Assembly (NCBI RefSeq): GCF_000281895.1
Contig: NZ_CM001558.1
Coordinates: forward strand, 1,678,556-1,742,555
DNA length: 64,000 nt
Direction: 5' to 3'
DNA from: Pseudomonas fluorescens Q2-87
Lineage (GTDB): Bacteria > Pseudomonadota > Gammaproteobacteria > Pseudomonadales > Pseudomonadaceae
Shown here: one piece after another, positions 1 through 7,817 of the stretch
Layout of the letters: every line of letters begins with the position of its first letter
Position numbering within the stretch: position 1 is the first letter of the stretch
Notes under the pieces: generated by a model
Told to the model about the DNA's origin: nothing
Databases searched by the model: none
The model's input: only the letters and a program-made list of their open reading frames with translations
Position numbers and translations under genes: made by a program

Positions 1-1
1 A

Positions 2-628
2 CCGAGGTTGACGCTGCTGTGCATGGCCGATCCCCAGCCAGGCAACCGCGCCAACGAAGCCCGTTGCGATGCCTTGGGCCAACTCTGGCTCGGCACCATG
101 CAGAACAATATAGGTGAAGAGGGCGAGGATTTGCCCATCGAGCGGCGGTCCGGTGGGCTGTTTCGCGTCAGCGCGGATGGACGGGTCATGCCATTGCTGC
201 GCGGGCTGGGCATCCCCAACACCTTGCTCTGGAGCCCCGATGGCACCACGGTGTATTTCGGCGAAAGCCTCGACGGCACGCTGTATCGGCACTTTATCTA
301 TCCGGAAGGCAACCTGGCGCCTGCCGAAGTCTGGTTCGGCCCCCACCCGCGGGGCGGGCCGGACGGCTCGGCAATGGATGCGCGGGGTTATGTCTGGAAT
401 GCACGTTGGGACGGCAGTTGCTTGCTGCGGTTGCATCCGGACGGCCATGTCGATCGGGTGATCGAGTTGCCGGTCAGTCGCCCCACCAGTTGCGTGTTCG
501 GAGGGCATGACCTCAAGACGCTGTACATCACCACGGCGGCCAGTCCGTTGGGTCATCCGCTGGACGGCGCGGTCCTGTCCATGCGGGTGGATGTGCCGGG
601 AGTGGCCTGCACGAGGTTTGCTGGCTGA
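2..628 (+). CDS. SMP-30/gluconolactonase family sugar lactonase (C-terminal part, cut by window start)
   Basis: About 209 codons of a protein that begins before the window; the family is usually near 290 residues. It shows the SMP-30 beta-propeller signatures: NRANEARCD followed by GQLWLGTM, then IPNTLLWSPDG with YFGES, and PDGSAMDARGYVW, which carry the expected metal-binding Asn and Asp positions. Family role: hydrolysis of an aldonolactone (arabinono- or galactono-1,4-lactone) to the acid. Its place just before an aldose dehydrogenase and araFGH supports that substrate range, which is inferred. The stop codon directly abuts the operator of the next transcription unit. Confidence 0.85.
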   Translation, partial: PRLTLLCMADPQPGNRANEARCDALGQLWLGTMQNNIGEEGEDLPIERRSGGLFRVSADGRVMPLLRGLGIPNTLLWSPDGTTVYFGESLDGTLYRHFIYPEGNLAPAEVWFGPHPRGGPDGSAMDARGYVWNARWDGSCLLRLHPDGHVDRVIELPVSRPTSCVFGGHDLKTLYITTAASPLGHPLDGAVLSMRVDVPGVACTRFAG

Positions 629-688
629 ATCCCAAAATATGGGATGTAAATATATATATTGAGATTATTTGGTGGCCGGGTTTATAGT
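629..688 (+). promoter_or_regulatory. Operator plus sigma70-like promoter, copy 1 of a duplicated module
   Basis: A 17-base inverted repeat ATCCCAAAATATGGGAT (629-645) is followed after 13 bases by TTGAGA (659-664), an 18-base spacer and TATAGT (683-688). The same arrangement with the same spacings lies before dgoK at 7718-7777. This suggests that one regulator controls both operons. The IclR protein at 12197 is the nearest candidate, which is inference. Confidence 0.7.
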
Positions 689-717
689 CGGCTCCATCAG
701 CAATACGCACTCACACT

Positions 718-733
718 AAAAAAACAAAACAGG
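718..733 (+). promoter_or_regulatory. A-rich Hfq/Crc-type motif at a ribosome binding site
   Basis: The run AAAAAAACAAAACAGG contains AAAAACAA, which fits the AANAANAA pattern bound by Hfq with Crc in Pseudomonas catabolite repression, and it touches the AGG of the ribosome binding site. Similar tracts precede araF, dgoK, dgoT and the MFS gene at 39423. Function is inferred from the motif. Confidence 0.45.
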
Positions 734-740
734 TGAAGCG

Positions 741-872
741 ATGCAACGATCTTCCCCCGTACGCCCCAGCGGCGTACGCGAGCCACTGCTTCTTCAAGCG
801 CCTTTGGGCCGGTCATCGATGGATGCCCGGTTTTTGTCGTGCCTGGGCGCAGGAGCCTTGAGCCATGGCTGA
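741..872 (+). CDS. Possible 43-codon leader ORF overlapping the SDR start
   Basis: An ATG preceded by ACAGGTGAAGCG opens a 43-codon frame (starts MQRSSPVRPSG) that ends with TGA at 870-872, inside the first codons of the SDR at 865. The ribosome binding site and the ATGCA start match those of dgoK almost base for base, so this start codon looks like part of the copied dgoK promoter module. The peptide resembles nothing I know. It may be a translationally coupled leader or just a relic of the duplication. Confidence 0.3.
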   Translation: MQRSSPVRPSGVREPLLLQAPLGRSSMDARFLSCLGAGALSHG

Positions 873-1683
873 GCCGCTTGTCCTGCCACCTGTGCCGGAG
901 CCGCCAAAGGGCGAACGGCTGAAGGGCAAGGTCGTGCTGCTCACGGGAGCCGCGCAAGGCATCGGCGAGGCAATTGTCGCGGCGTTCGCTTCGCAACAGG
1001 CTCGCCTGGTGATCAGCGACATTCAGGCCGAGAAGGTCGAGGCCCTGGCCGCCCAATGGCGAGCGCGCGGGACGGATGTGCAAGCGCTCAAAGCCGATGT
1101 GTCGAAACAGCAGGATTTGCAGGCCATGGCCCGTCGTGCCGTCGAACTGTACGGTCGTATCGATGTGCTGGTGAACTGCGCGGGTGTGAACGTCTTCCGC
1201 GATCCGCTGGAAATGACCGAGGAAGATTGGCGCCGCTGCTTCGCCATCGACCTGGATGGCGCCTGGTACGGCTGCAAGGCGGTATTGCCGCAGATGATCG
1301 AGCAGGGCGTGGGCAGCATCATCAACATCGCTTCCACCCACTCGTCCCACATCATTCCCGGCTGTTTCCCTTACCCGGTGGCCAAACACGGCCTGCTGGG
1401 CCTGACCCGCGCCCTTGGCATCGAATACGCGCCCAAAGGGGTTCGCGTCAACGCCATCGCACCGGGCTACATCGAAACCCAACTGAACCTCGACTACTGG
1501 AACGGCTTTGCCGACCCCCGAGCCGAACGCCAACGTGCACTGGACCTGCATCCGCCACGCCGTATCGGGCAACCGATCGAAGTGGCCATGACGGCCGTGT
1601 TCCTGGCCAGTGACGAAGCACCCTTTATCAATGCCTCATGCATCACCATCGATGGGGGACGTTCGGTCATGTACCACGACTGA
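865..1683 (+). CDS. SDR-family L-arabinose / D-galactose 1-dehydrogenase
   Basis: A 272-residue classical short-chain dehydrogenase. It has the NAD(P) motif TGAAQGIG near residue 30, NCAG, a catalytic Ser in INIAST, and Tyr-Lys in YPVAK, and ends with a typical GGRSV tail. The family at this locus in fluorescent pseudomonads oxidises L-arabinose (and often D-galactose) to the lactone at C1. The lactonase upstream and araFGH downstream support this. The start is the ATG after AGGAG about ten bases upstream; an overlapping leader frame precedes it. Expression is probably driven by the promoter at 629-688. Exact sugar preference cannot be read from sequence. Confidence 0.85.
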   Translation: MAEPLVLPPVPEPPKGERLKGKVVLLTGAAQGIGEAIVAAFASQQARLVISDIQAEKVEALAAQWRARGTDVQALKADVSKQQDLQAMARRAVELYGRIDVLVNCAGVNVFRDPLEMTEEDWRRCFAIDLDGAWYGCKAVLPQMIEQGVGSIINIASTHSSHIIPGCFPYPVAKHGLLGLTRALGIEYAPKGVRVNAIAPGYIETQLNLDYWNGFADPRAERQRALDLHPPRRIGQPIEVAMTAVFLASDEAPFINASCITIDGGRSVMYHD

Positions 1684-1726
1684 ATATTTCCGAATTGCAG
1701 TCGGAAACTCGCCTGTCATTCAATCA

Positions 1727-1739
1727 TCATACGATATGA
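1727..1739. promoter_or_regulatory. Candidate operator upstream of araF
   Basis: TCATACGATATGA is a perfect inverted repeat (TCATA-CGA-TATGA) in the 174-base gap before araF. Its form is typical of GntR-type operators. A second inverted repeat, TTTCCGA...TCGGAAA, spans 1687-1707 just after the SDR stop. No regulator for this site lies in the window. Confidence 0.4.
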
Positions 1740-1833
1740 CTATTCAGGCCTATGCTGTGTAGCAACTTGATGTAACCGCCCAGCCTGCGCTTTTCCACCG
1801 ATGGTGGAGCAGATCCCTGGACGTTTGGCTTTC

Positions 1834-1850
1834 AATAAAAAAAACAAGGA
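1834..1850 (+). promoter_or_regulatory. A-rich Hfq/Crc-type motif overlapping the araF ribosome binding site
   Basis: CAATAAAAAAAACAAGG contains AATAAAAA, matching AANAANAA, and runs directly into the AAGGAG of araF. It would fit translational repression of sugar uptake by Hfq-Crc when preferred carbon sources are present. This is motif-based inference. Confidence 0.45.
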
Positions 1851-1857
1851 GTCAACT

Positions 1858-2862
1858 ATGAATCATCGTCGTGGGATCCGTTCCCTGTGCCGCGCCGCCC
1901 TGGCGGTAACCGCAGTCAGCCTCAGCAGCAGCTTGCTGGCGGCTGATCCGGTAAAAATCGGTTTCCTGGTCAAACAGGCCGAAGAACCCTGGTTCCAGAC
2001 CGAATGGGCGTTCGCCGAGAAGGCGAGCAAGGACAAGGGCTTCGAGCTGATCAAGATCGCGGTGCCTGATGGCGAGAAAACCCTCTCGGCCATCGACAGC
2101 CTCGCCGCGAATGGCGCCAAGGGCTTCGTGATCTGCCCGCCAGACGTGTCCCTCGGCCCGGCCATCATGGCCAAGGCCAAGCTCAACGACCTCAAGGTCA
2201 TTGCCGTGGACGACCGATTCGTCGATGCCAGCGGCAAGTTCATGGAAGACGTGCCGTACCTGGGCATGGCCGCATTCGAGGTGGGCCAGAAGCAGGGCGC
2301 AGCGATGGCCGCTGAAGCGAAAAAGCGTAATTGGGATTGGAAAGAAACCTACGCGGTGATCAACACCTTCAACGAACTGGACACCGGCAAGAAGCGCACC
2401 GACGGCTCGGTCGATGCCCTGAAGAAGGCCGGGATGCCGGACGATCACATTCTCTTTACCGCACTCAAGACGCTGGACGTACCCGGCAGCATGGACTCCA
2501 CCAACTCGGCCCTGGTGAAACTGCCTAGCGCTGCGAAAAACCTGATCATCGGCGGCATGAACGACAACACCGTGCTGGGCGGCGTACGCGCCACCGAAGC
2601 CGCCGGGTTCAAGGCGGCCAACGTGATCGGTATCGGTATCAACGGCACCGACGCCATCGGCGAACTGAAAAAGCCTAACAGCGGTTTCTTCGGTTCGATG
2701 CTGCCAAGCCCGCACATCGAAGGCTACAAAACCGCCGAAATGATGTTCGAGTGGATTACCACCGGCAAGGAACCGCCTAAATACACTGCCATGGACGAGG
2801 TGACGCTGATCACCCGGGAGAACTTCAAGCAAGAGCTGGAAAAAATCGGCCTGTGGAACTGA
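1858..2862 (+). CDS. araF: L-arabinose ABC transporter, periplasmic binding protein AraF
   Basis: A 334-residue periplasmic sugar-binding protein. The signal peptide is residues 1 to about 28 (hydrophobic ALAVTAVSLSSSLLAA), then the mature start ADPVKIGFLVKQAEEPWF, typical of AraF. The body has the two-lobed periplasmic binding fold of the arabinose/galactose/ribose class, with GGMNDNTVLGGVRA in the hinge region. The start at 1858 has AAGGAG seven bases upstream; a longer upstream frame lacks a ribosome site and would destroy the signal peptide. First gene of araFGH. It delivers L-arabinose, possibly also D-galactose, to AraH. Confidence 0.92.
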   Translation: MNHRRGIRSLCRAALAVTAVSLSSSLLAADPVKIGFLVKQAEEPWFQTEWAFAEKASKDKGFELIKIAVPDGEKTLSAIDSLAANGAKGFVICPPDVSLGPAIMAKAKLNDLKVIAVDDRFVDASGKFMEDVPYLGMAAFEVGQKQGAAMAAEAKKRNWDWKETYAVINTFNELDTGKKRTDGSVDALKKAGMPDDHILFTALKTLDVPGSMDSTNSALVKLPSAAKNLIIGGMNDNTVLGGVRATEAAGFKAANVIGIGINGTDAIGELKKPNSGFFGSMLPSPHIEGYKTAEMMFEWITTGKEPPKYTAMDEVTLITRENFKQELEKIGLWN

Positions 2863-2937
2863 CGGCTGGTTGATTCAAAAGCGGCCCTGGCCACATGAGT
2901 GGCGGGGTCGCTTGATCTCTGTAAGTTCGAGGTGGTT

Positions 2938-4482
2938 ATGCAAGCGCAAACAGCGACACAGCAACACAACATTGGCGGCAGCTTGCGATTCAACGGGATC
3001 GGCAAGAGCTTTCCCGGCGTGCAGGCCCTGGCCAATATCAGTTTCGTTGCGCATCCAGGGCAGGTTCATGCCTTGATGGGCGAAAACGGCGCGGGCAAGT
3101 CCACGTTGCTGAAGATTCTCGGCGGCGCCTACATGCCGAGCAGCGGCGACTTGCAGATCGGCGAACAGACGATGGCGTTCAAAGGGACCGCCGACAGCAT
3201 TGCCAGCGGCGTGGCGGTGATCCACCAGGAGTTGCACCTGGTGCCGGAAATGACCGTCGCCGAAAACCTGTTCCTGGGTCATTTGCCGGCACGCTTCGGC
3301 CTGGTCAATCGCGGCCTGCTGCGTCAGCAGGCGTTGAAGCTGCTCAAGGGCTTGGCCGACGAAATCGATCCTTTGGAAAAAGTTGGTCGCCTGTCCCTCG
3401 GCCAACGCCAATTGGTGGAAATTGCCAAGGCACTGTCCCGTGGTGCCCATGTCATCGCCTTCGACGAACCCACCAGCAGCCTTTCGGCACGGGAAATCGA
3501 CCGCTTGATGGCGATCATCGCCCGCCTGCGGGACGAGGGCAAAGTGGTGCTTTACGTCAGCCACCGCATGGAAGAAGTCTTCCGCATCTGTAACGCGGTG
3601 ACCGTGTTCAAGGATGGCCGTTATGTCCGGACCTTCGAGAACATGAGCGAGTTGACGCACGATCAGTTGGTCACGTGCATGGTCGGTCGCGATATCCAGG
3701 ACATCTATGACTACCGTCCTCGGGAGCGCGGCGATGTGGCGCTGCAGGTCAAAGGCCTGTTGGGGCCGGGTTTGCGTGAGCCGGTAAGTTTCCAGGTGCA
3801 CAAGGGCGAAATCCTTGGGCTGTTCGGGCTGGTCGGTGCCGGTCGTACCGAGCTGTTTCGCTTGCTCAGTGGCCTGGAGCGCCAGACCGAGGGTGGTCTT
3901 GTCCTGCACGGCAAGGATTTGAAATTGCGTTCGCCGCGCGATGCCATCGCAGCTGGCGTGTTGCTCTGCCCGGAAGATCGCAAGAAGGAAGGCATCATCC
4001 CGTTGGGCAGCGTGGGCGAGAACATCAACATCAGCGCCCGTCCGTCCCATTCGACCCTGGGTTGTCTGCTGCGCGGCGATTGGGAGCGGGGCAATGCCGA
4101 CAAACAGATCAAGTCGCTGAAAGTGAAGACCCCGACAGCGGGGCAGAAAATCATGTACCTGTCCGGCGGCAATCAGCAGAAGGCGATTCTGGGTCGCTGG
4201 CTGTCGATGCCGATGAAAGTCCTGCTGCTGGACGAACCGACCCGTGGCATCGACATCGGCGCCAAGGCCGAGATCTACCAGATTATCCACAACCTGGCGG
4301 CCGACGGCATCGCGGTAATTGTGGTGTCCAGCGACCTGATGGAAGTGATGGGCATTTCCGATCGGATCCTGGTGCTTTGCGAAGGGGCCATGCGCGGCGA
4401 GCTGCCGCGCGACCAGGCCAATGAATCCAACCTGCTGCAACTGGCGCTGCCGCGCCAACGCGTTGCCGACGCGGCGAACTGA
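2938..4482 (+). CDS. araG: L-arabinose ABC transporter, ATP-binding subunit AraG
   Basis: A 514-residue duplicated ABC ATPase. The first domain has Walker A GENGAGKST, signature LSLGQRQ and Walker B VIAFDEPTSS. The second has the degenerate P-loop GLVGAGRTE typical of sugar importers, signature LSGGNQQ and VLLLDEPTRG. Length fits E. coli AraG (about 504). The start is the ATG after GAGGTGG; the upstream GTG/ATG extension is less likely. Cytoplasmic partner of AraH, energising import. It sits 75 bases after araF and 10 bases before araH. Confidence 0.93.
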   Translation: MQAQTATQQHNIGGSLRFNGIGKSFPGVQALANISFVAHPGQVHALMGENGAGKSTLLKILGGAYMPSSGDLQIGEQTMAFKGTADSIASGVAVIHQELHLVPEMTVAENLFLGHLPARFGLVNRGLLRQQALKLLKGLADEIDPLEKVGRLSLGQRQLVEIAKALSRGAHVIAFDEPTSSLSAREIDRLMAIIARLRDEGKVVLYVSHRMEEVFRICNAVTVFKDGRYVRTFENMSELTHDQLVTCMVGRDIQDIYDYRPRERGDVALQVKGLLGPGLREPVSFQVHKGEILGLFGLVGAGRTELFRLLSGLERQTEGGLVLHGKDLKLRSPRDAIAAGVLLCPEDRKKEGIIPLGSVGENINISARPSHSTLGCLLRGDWERGNADKQIKSLKVKTPTAGQKIMYLSGGNQQKAILGRWLSMPMKVLLLDEPTRGIDIGAKAEIYQIIHNLAADGIAVIVVSSDLMEVMGISDRILVLCEGAMRGELPRDQANESNLLQLALPRQRVADAAN

Positions 4483-4492
4483 GAGGTAAATC

Positions 4493-5461
4493 ATGACCAT
4501 TCAAAACAATGCACTGCCAACGGCACGCAAACCCCTGGATATGCGCCGCTTCCTGGACGACTGGGTCATGCTGCTGGCGGCCATCGGCATCTTCGTGCTC
4601 TGTACGTTGATGATTGACAACTTCCTCTCGCCGCTGAACATGCGAGGCCTGGGCCTGGCCATTTCCACCACCGGCATCGCCGCCTGCACCATGCTGTATT
4701 GCCTGGCGTCCGGGCACTTCGACCTGTCGGTCGGCTCGGTGATTGCCTGTGCCGGTGTCGTCGCGGCGGTGGTGATGCGCGACACCAACAGCGTGTTCCT
4801 GGGCGTCAGTGCGGCACTGGTGATGGGGCTGATCGTCGGCCTGATCAACGGCATCGTCATCGCCAAGCTGCGGGTCAATGCGTTGATCACCACGCTGGCG
4901 ACGATGCAGATCGTCCGTGGCCTGGCTTATATTTTCGCCAACGGTAAAGCGGTGGGCGTGTCGCAGGAATCGTTCTTCGTCTTCGGCAACGGCCAATTGT
5001 TCGGCGTGCCGGTGCCGATCCTGATCACCATCGTCTGCTTCCTGTTTTTCGGCTGGTTGCTGAACTACACCACCTACGGGCGCAACACCATGGCCATCGG
5101 TGGCAACCAGGAAGCGGCGCTGTTGGCAGGGGTGAACGTTGATCGCACCAAGATCATCATCTTTGCCGTGCATGGCGTGATTGGCGCGCTGGCTGGGGTC
5201 ATCCTGGCGTCGCGCATGACCTCGGGCCAACCGATGATTGGCCAGGGTTTCGAACTGACCGTGATCTCGGCTTGCGTGCTGGGTGGGGTGTCGCTGAGTG
5301 GTGGTATCGGCATGATCCGCCACGTCATCGCCGGGGTGTTGATCCTGGCGATCATCGAAAACGCGATGAACCTGAAGAACATCGACACGTTCTACCAGTA
5401 CGTCATCCGCGGCTCGATCCTGCTGCTGGCGGTGGTGATCGACCGCCTCAAACAACGCTGA
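4493..5461 (+). CDS. araH: L-arabinose ABC transporter, permease AraH
   Basis: A 322-residue inner-membrane permease of the BPD_transp_2 class with eight to ten hydrophobic segments. It contains the family EAA-like stretch GGNQEAALLAGVNV in the cytoplasmic loop and ends in a basic tail (IDRLKQR). GAGG lies upstream of the ATG. Last gene of araFGH; an imperfect hairpin follows at 5474-5506. Confidence 0.92.
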   Translation: MTIQNNALPTARKPLDMRRFLDDWVMLLAAIGIFVLCTLMIDNFLSPLNMRGLGLAISTTGIAACTMLYCLASGHFDLSVGSVIACAGVVAAVVMRDTNSVFLGVSAALVMGLIVGLINGIVIAKLRVNALITTLATMQIVRGLAYIFANGKAVGVSQESFFVFGNGQLFGVPVPILITIVCFLFFGWLLNYTTYGRNTMAIGGNQEAALLAGVNVDRTKIIIFAVHGVIGALAGVILASRMTSGQPMIGQGFELTVISACVLGGVSLSGGIGMIRHVIAGVLILAIIENAMNLKNIDTFYQYVIRGSILLLAVVIDRLKQR

Positions 5462-5473
5462 AACCTGCCTGCA

Positions 5474-5506
5474 CCGGACCGGCTCATCACGAGCCGGCCC
5501 GGTCTG
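5474..5506 (+). terminator. Hairpin after araH, possible terminator
   Basis: GACCGGCTC and GAGCCGGCCCGGTC form a G+C-rich hairpin, but no T-run follows, so it is at best a weak intrinsic terminator or an mRNA-stabilising structure for the araFGH message. Confidence 0.35.
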
Positions 5507-5524
5507 TCGCACACCGATGATCCC

Positions 5525-5553
5525 TGTGGGAGCGAGCCTGCTCGCGAAGGCGT
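5525..5553. repeat. Single-arm Pseudomonas intergenic repeat
   Basis: TGTGGGAGCGAGCCTGCTCG followed by CGAAGGCG is one arm of the dispersed repeat seen complete at 15149-15238. The second arm is absent, so this is a solo unit. Confidence 0.65.
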
Positions 5554-5571
5554 CTTCCCTGACGCCACAAA

Positions 5572-5952
5572 TCACCCGGCCTTGCGCAACGCTTCGACCA
5601 GTTCCTGTTTTCGCATCTTGGACCGCCCAGGAATATTTTTCGCCCGGGCTTCTTTCATCAGGTTATCCACCGTCTGGGCCTCATGGGAGGCTTTGCTGGT
5701 GCGTGGGTGACCTTCGCGGGACTTGGCGGCGCGGCGGGCCGATTCCTTGCGGTCGGTTTTCTTTTCAGTGGCCGGTTTTTCCTTGCCTGAACCGCCGGAG
5801 CGTTCTCCGCCGCCGGACTGTTTGTTCACCGTCGCCCAAGCCCGCGCCTCGGCTTCGTTCTCCGACACACCCTTGTTCTCATAACTCTCTTCGATGTGCT
5901 CGGCCTTGCGCTTTTGCTTGTCGGTGTATTTGTCTTTGCTTCCACGAGGCAT
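5572..5952 (-). CDS. Rho-N/SAP-like domain basic protein (plasmid stabilisation-type)
   Basis: A 126-residue highly charged protein. Residues 1-50 (MPRGSKDKYTDKQKRKAEHI) resemble proteins often named plasmid stabilization protein. The middle is a Lys/Arg/Glu/Ser linker. The last 35 residues (VDNLMKEARAKNIPG, then RKQELVEALRKAG) form a Rho_N/SAP-like helix-turn-helix motif that binds nucleic acid. Probable cytoplasmic nucleic-acid-binding protein; its biological role is unknown. Transcribed opposite to araFGH. AGGAGGAAAAATCC precedes the ATG. Confidence 0.75.
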   Translation of the reverse strand: MPRGSKDKYTDKQKRKAEHIEESYENKGVSENEAEARAWATVNKQSGGGERSGGSGKEKPATEKKTDRKESARRAAKSREGHPRTSKASHEAQTVDNLMKEARAKNIPGRSKMRKQELVEALRKAG

Positions 5953-5984
5953 GGATTTTTCCTCCTCAAGTGTCTGAGCAGAGG

Positions 5985-6329
5985 CTACTGGCTGGCAGCG
6001 CCACCTTCCGAACCCGAACCACCGGTAGTGGTCTTCGAGCCCGTGCCAGTCTCGGCATTATCCGGAGCCGTAGAGTCCGGTGTATTCATTCCACCCTGAC
6101 GACCTGTGTCATTACCCTGCACACGCGGATCGGTGCCGGTGGCGGGTGGCTGGCCATTGTTCAGGCCGCCGCCGGTGCCGTCGGTATTCAACTTGGGCAG
6201 GCCTTGCGTGGCTGGAGAATTAGGCGCCTGCACCGGATCGGTCGGTCCGGTGCCGGAAGTGGAAGCCGCGAAAGCCACTGAAGACAGCAGCGCGGCGAAC
6301 GTGAATGCAGTCAGCCTTGAAGTGATCAT
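5985..6329 (-). CDS. Small secreted low-complexity protein
   Basis: A 114-residue protein with a clear signal peptide (MITSRLTAFTFAALLSSVAFAA). The mature part is rich in Gly, Thr, Pro and Asn with no predicted fold. The ATG at 6329 is preceded by GGAGG; a longer frame upstream lacks a signal. Function unknown. A similarly built protein begins at 63824. Confidence 0.7.
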   Translation of the reverse strand: MITSRLTAFTFAALLSSVAFAASTSGTGPTDPVQAPNSPATQGLPKLNTDGTGGGLNNGQPPATGTDPRVQGNDTGRQGGMNTPDSTAPDNAETGTGSKTTTGGSGSEGGAASQ

Positions 6330-6507
6330 GGTGTCGCCTCCATTTTTCCAAATGCTTACCTCATCTTGGGTCGCTGCAGTCTGAGGTTGGTGCCTTGGGG
6401 GCGACGAATGGCACGCTTGGGTGTAAGTCGTCAAATTTGCCGCGAAATGTGACGAGCGCCGTCCGGCGGCTTAGTATGGTGCTTTCCATTGGCTACAAGG
6501 CCTGTTC

Positions 6508-6990
6508 ATGTCGATCGAAATCCGTCCTGCGCAACCCAGCGATGCGCCTCAAATCCTTGCCTTCATCACCGAGTTGGCCGATTACGAAAAGGCCCGCCAC
6601 GAAGTCATTGCCAGTGTGGCCGACATCGAGCGCAGCCTGTTCAGCGAAGGCGCGACCGCCCATGGGCTGATCTGCCTGCGCGACGGCGTGCCGATTGGTT
6701 TTGCGGTGTTTTTCTTCAGTTATTCCACTTGGCTGGGCAGCAATTGCCTGTACCTCGAAGACTTGTACATCACCCCGGAACAGCGCGGTGGCGGGGCGGG
6801 CAAGACGTTGCTGCGCCACTTGGCAAAAGTTGCCTGCGACAACGATTGCGGTCGCTTCGAGTGGAGCGTGCTGGACTGGAACACCCCGGCCATCGAGTTC
6901 TACAAATCCCTCGGCGCGCAACCCCAGGAAGAATGGGTGCGCTACCGAATGGACGGCAAGGTGCTACGGGACTTCGCCCAAGGCAACTGA
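6508..6990 (+). CDS. GNAT family N-acetyltransferase
   Basis: A 160-residue single-domain GNAT. It starts MSIEIRPAQPSDAPQI, has the acceptor-side strand YLEDLYITPEQRGGGAGKTL with the acetyl-CoA loop R/Q-x-x-G-x-G/A, and WNTPAIEFYKSLGA near the C-terminus. This matches the spermidine/thialysine acetyltransferase-like subgroup; the substrate is not certain. It is convergent with the GST gene, six bases away. Confidence 0.88.
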   Translation: MSIEIRPAQPSDAPQILAFITELADYEKARHEVIASVADIERSLFSEGATAHGLICLRDGVPIGFAVFFFSYSTWLGSNCLYLEDLYITPEQRGGGAGKTLLRHLAKVACDNDCGRFEWSVLDWNTPAIEFYKSLGAQPQEEWVRYRMDGKVLRDFAQGN

Positions 6991-6995
6991 GCGGC

Positions 6996-7628
6996 TCACG
7001 AGTGCGCAGCGCACGCGTACTCGGCGAACCCCGGTCGTTGTTCGAGGCGCTCGCAATAGGCCGCCACCGCCGGATAGTCCGGACGCTCCATGGGCGTCTG
7101 GCGCCAGCGGTGCACGGACAGGCCGATGAGCACATCGGCGAGGGAGAAGTCCTTGCCGGCCACGTAGGCCCCGGTGCGATTCAATTGCTGCTCCAGCAAA
7201 CCCATCTTGTCGTTCCAGCCCTTGATTCCGGCGGCGATGCGCTGTGGGTCCTGGCAATCCGGATCCTTGCGTACCAGGGCGTAAAACGGATATCCCCAAG
7301 ATGGGTTGAGTTCCGTCGCCTGCCAATCCATCCATTGTTCGACCCGTGCCCGGGCGGCCGGCTCGACGGGCAATAAATCGCTGCGCCCATGCTTGCCTAC
7401 CAAGTAGCGGCAGATGGTATTCGATTCCCAGAGCACGCCGTTCTCATCGATGATCACCGGGACCTGGGCATTGGGGTTCAAAGCCAGGAACGCCGGATCA
7501 TGAGTCGAATTGAAGCCGATCCCCCAGTCTTCGCGTTCGTAAGGAATTTCCAGTTCCTGACACGTCCACAGTACCTTTCTGACGTTGATTGACGAAGTAC
7601 GTCCGAGAATTTTCAGCAATTGTCCCAT
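6996..7628 (-). CDS. Glutathione S-transferase family protein
   Basis: A 210-residue GST. The N-terminal thioredoxin-like domain has LLKILGRTSSINVRKVLW with the Ser/Asn-type active site, the cis-proline loop AQVPVIIDENG, and ESNTICRYL that binds the gamma-glutamyl part of glutathione. The C-terminal helical domain has FSLADVLIG, the conserved N-capping box. The ATG at 7628 follows AGGGA by seven bases; a GTG one codon earlier is possible. The substrate is unknown. Confidence 0.88.
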   Translation of the reverse strand: MGQLLKILGRTSSINVRKVLWTCQELEIPYEREDWGIGFNSTHDPAFLALNPNAQVPVIIDENGVLWESNTICRYLVGKHGRSDLLPVEPAARARVEQWMDWQATELNPSWGYPFYALVRKDPDCQDPQRIAAGIKGWNDKMGLLEQQLNRTGAYVAGKDFSLADVLIGLSVHRWRQTPMERPDYPAVAAYCERLEQRPGFAEYACAAHS

Positions 7629-7717
7629 CACGTTTTCCCTGAGTGTTAAGGCATCCGATCAAAAAACGTAGCAGGCTCCCGGGCGGATGGCGATTGGCTT
7701 TTTATTGAAATTTCGCA

Positions 7718-7777
7718 ATCCCAATATATGGGAGGCATATTTATATATTGAGATTTCGCCTCGCCCAGGTTTATAGT
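7718..7777 (+). promoter_or_regulatory. Operator plus promoter of the dgo operon, copy 2 of the duplicated module
   Basis: ATCCCAATATATGGGAG (7718-7734) is followed after 13 bases by TTGAGA (7748-7753), an 18-base spacer and TATAGT (7772-7777). The layout is identical to 629-688. The shared words ATATATTGAGATT and GTTTATAGTC show that the two are copies and not chance matches. Confidence 0.75.
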
Positions 7778-7793
7778 CCGTCTCACTCACTGC

Positions 7794-7807
7794 CAATAAA
7801 CAGAACA
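7794..7807 (+). promoter_or_regulatory. A-rich near-consensus Hfq/Crc tract before dgoK
   Basis: CAATAAACAGAACA lies directly before AGGTGAAGCG. It misses AANAANAA by one base but has the same position as the tracts before the SDR operon and araF. Confidence 0.35.
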
Positions 7808-7817
7808 GGTGAAGCGG

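Noticed and set aside
2875-4500. Minus-strand 541-codon frame opposite araG
   Set aside because: Shadow of araG; His/Gln-rich composition typical of antisense translation, no domain.
5517-6281. Plus-strand frame across the Rho_N-like and secreted protein genes
   Set aside because: It starts in a repeat element, has no domain, and the minus-strand genes have a ribosome site and a signal peptide.
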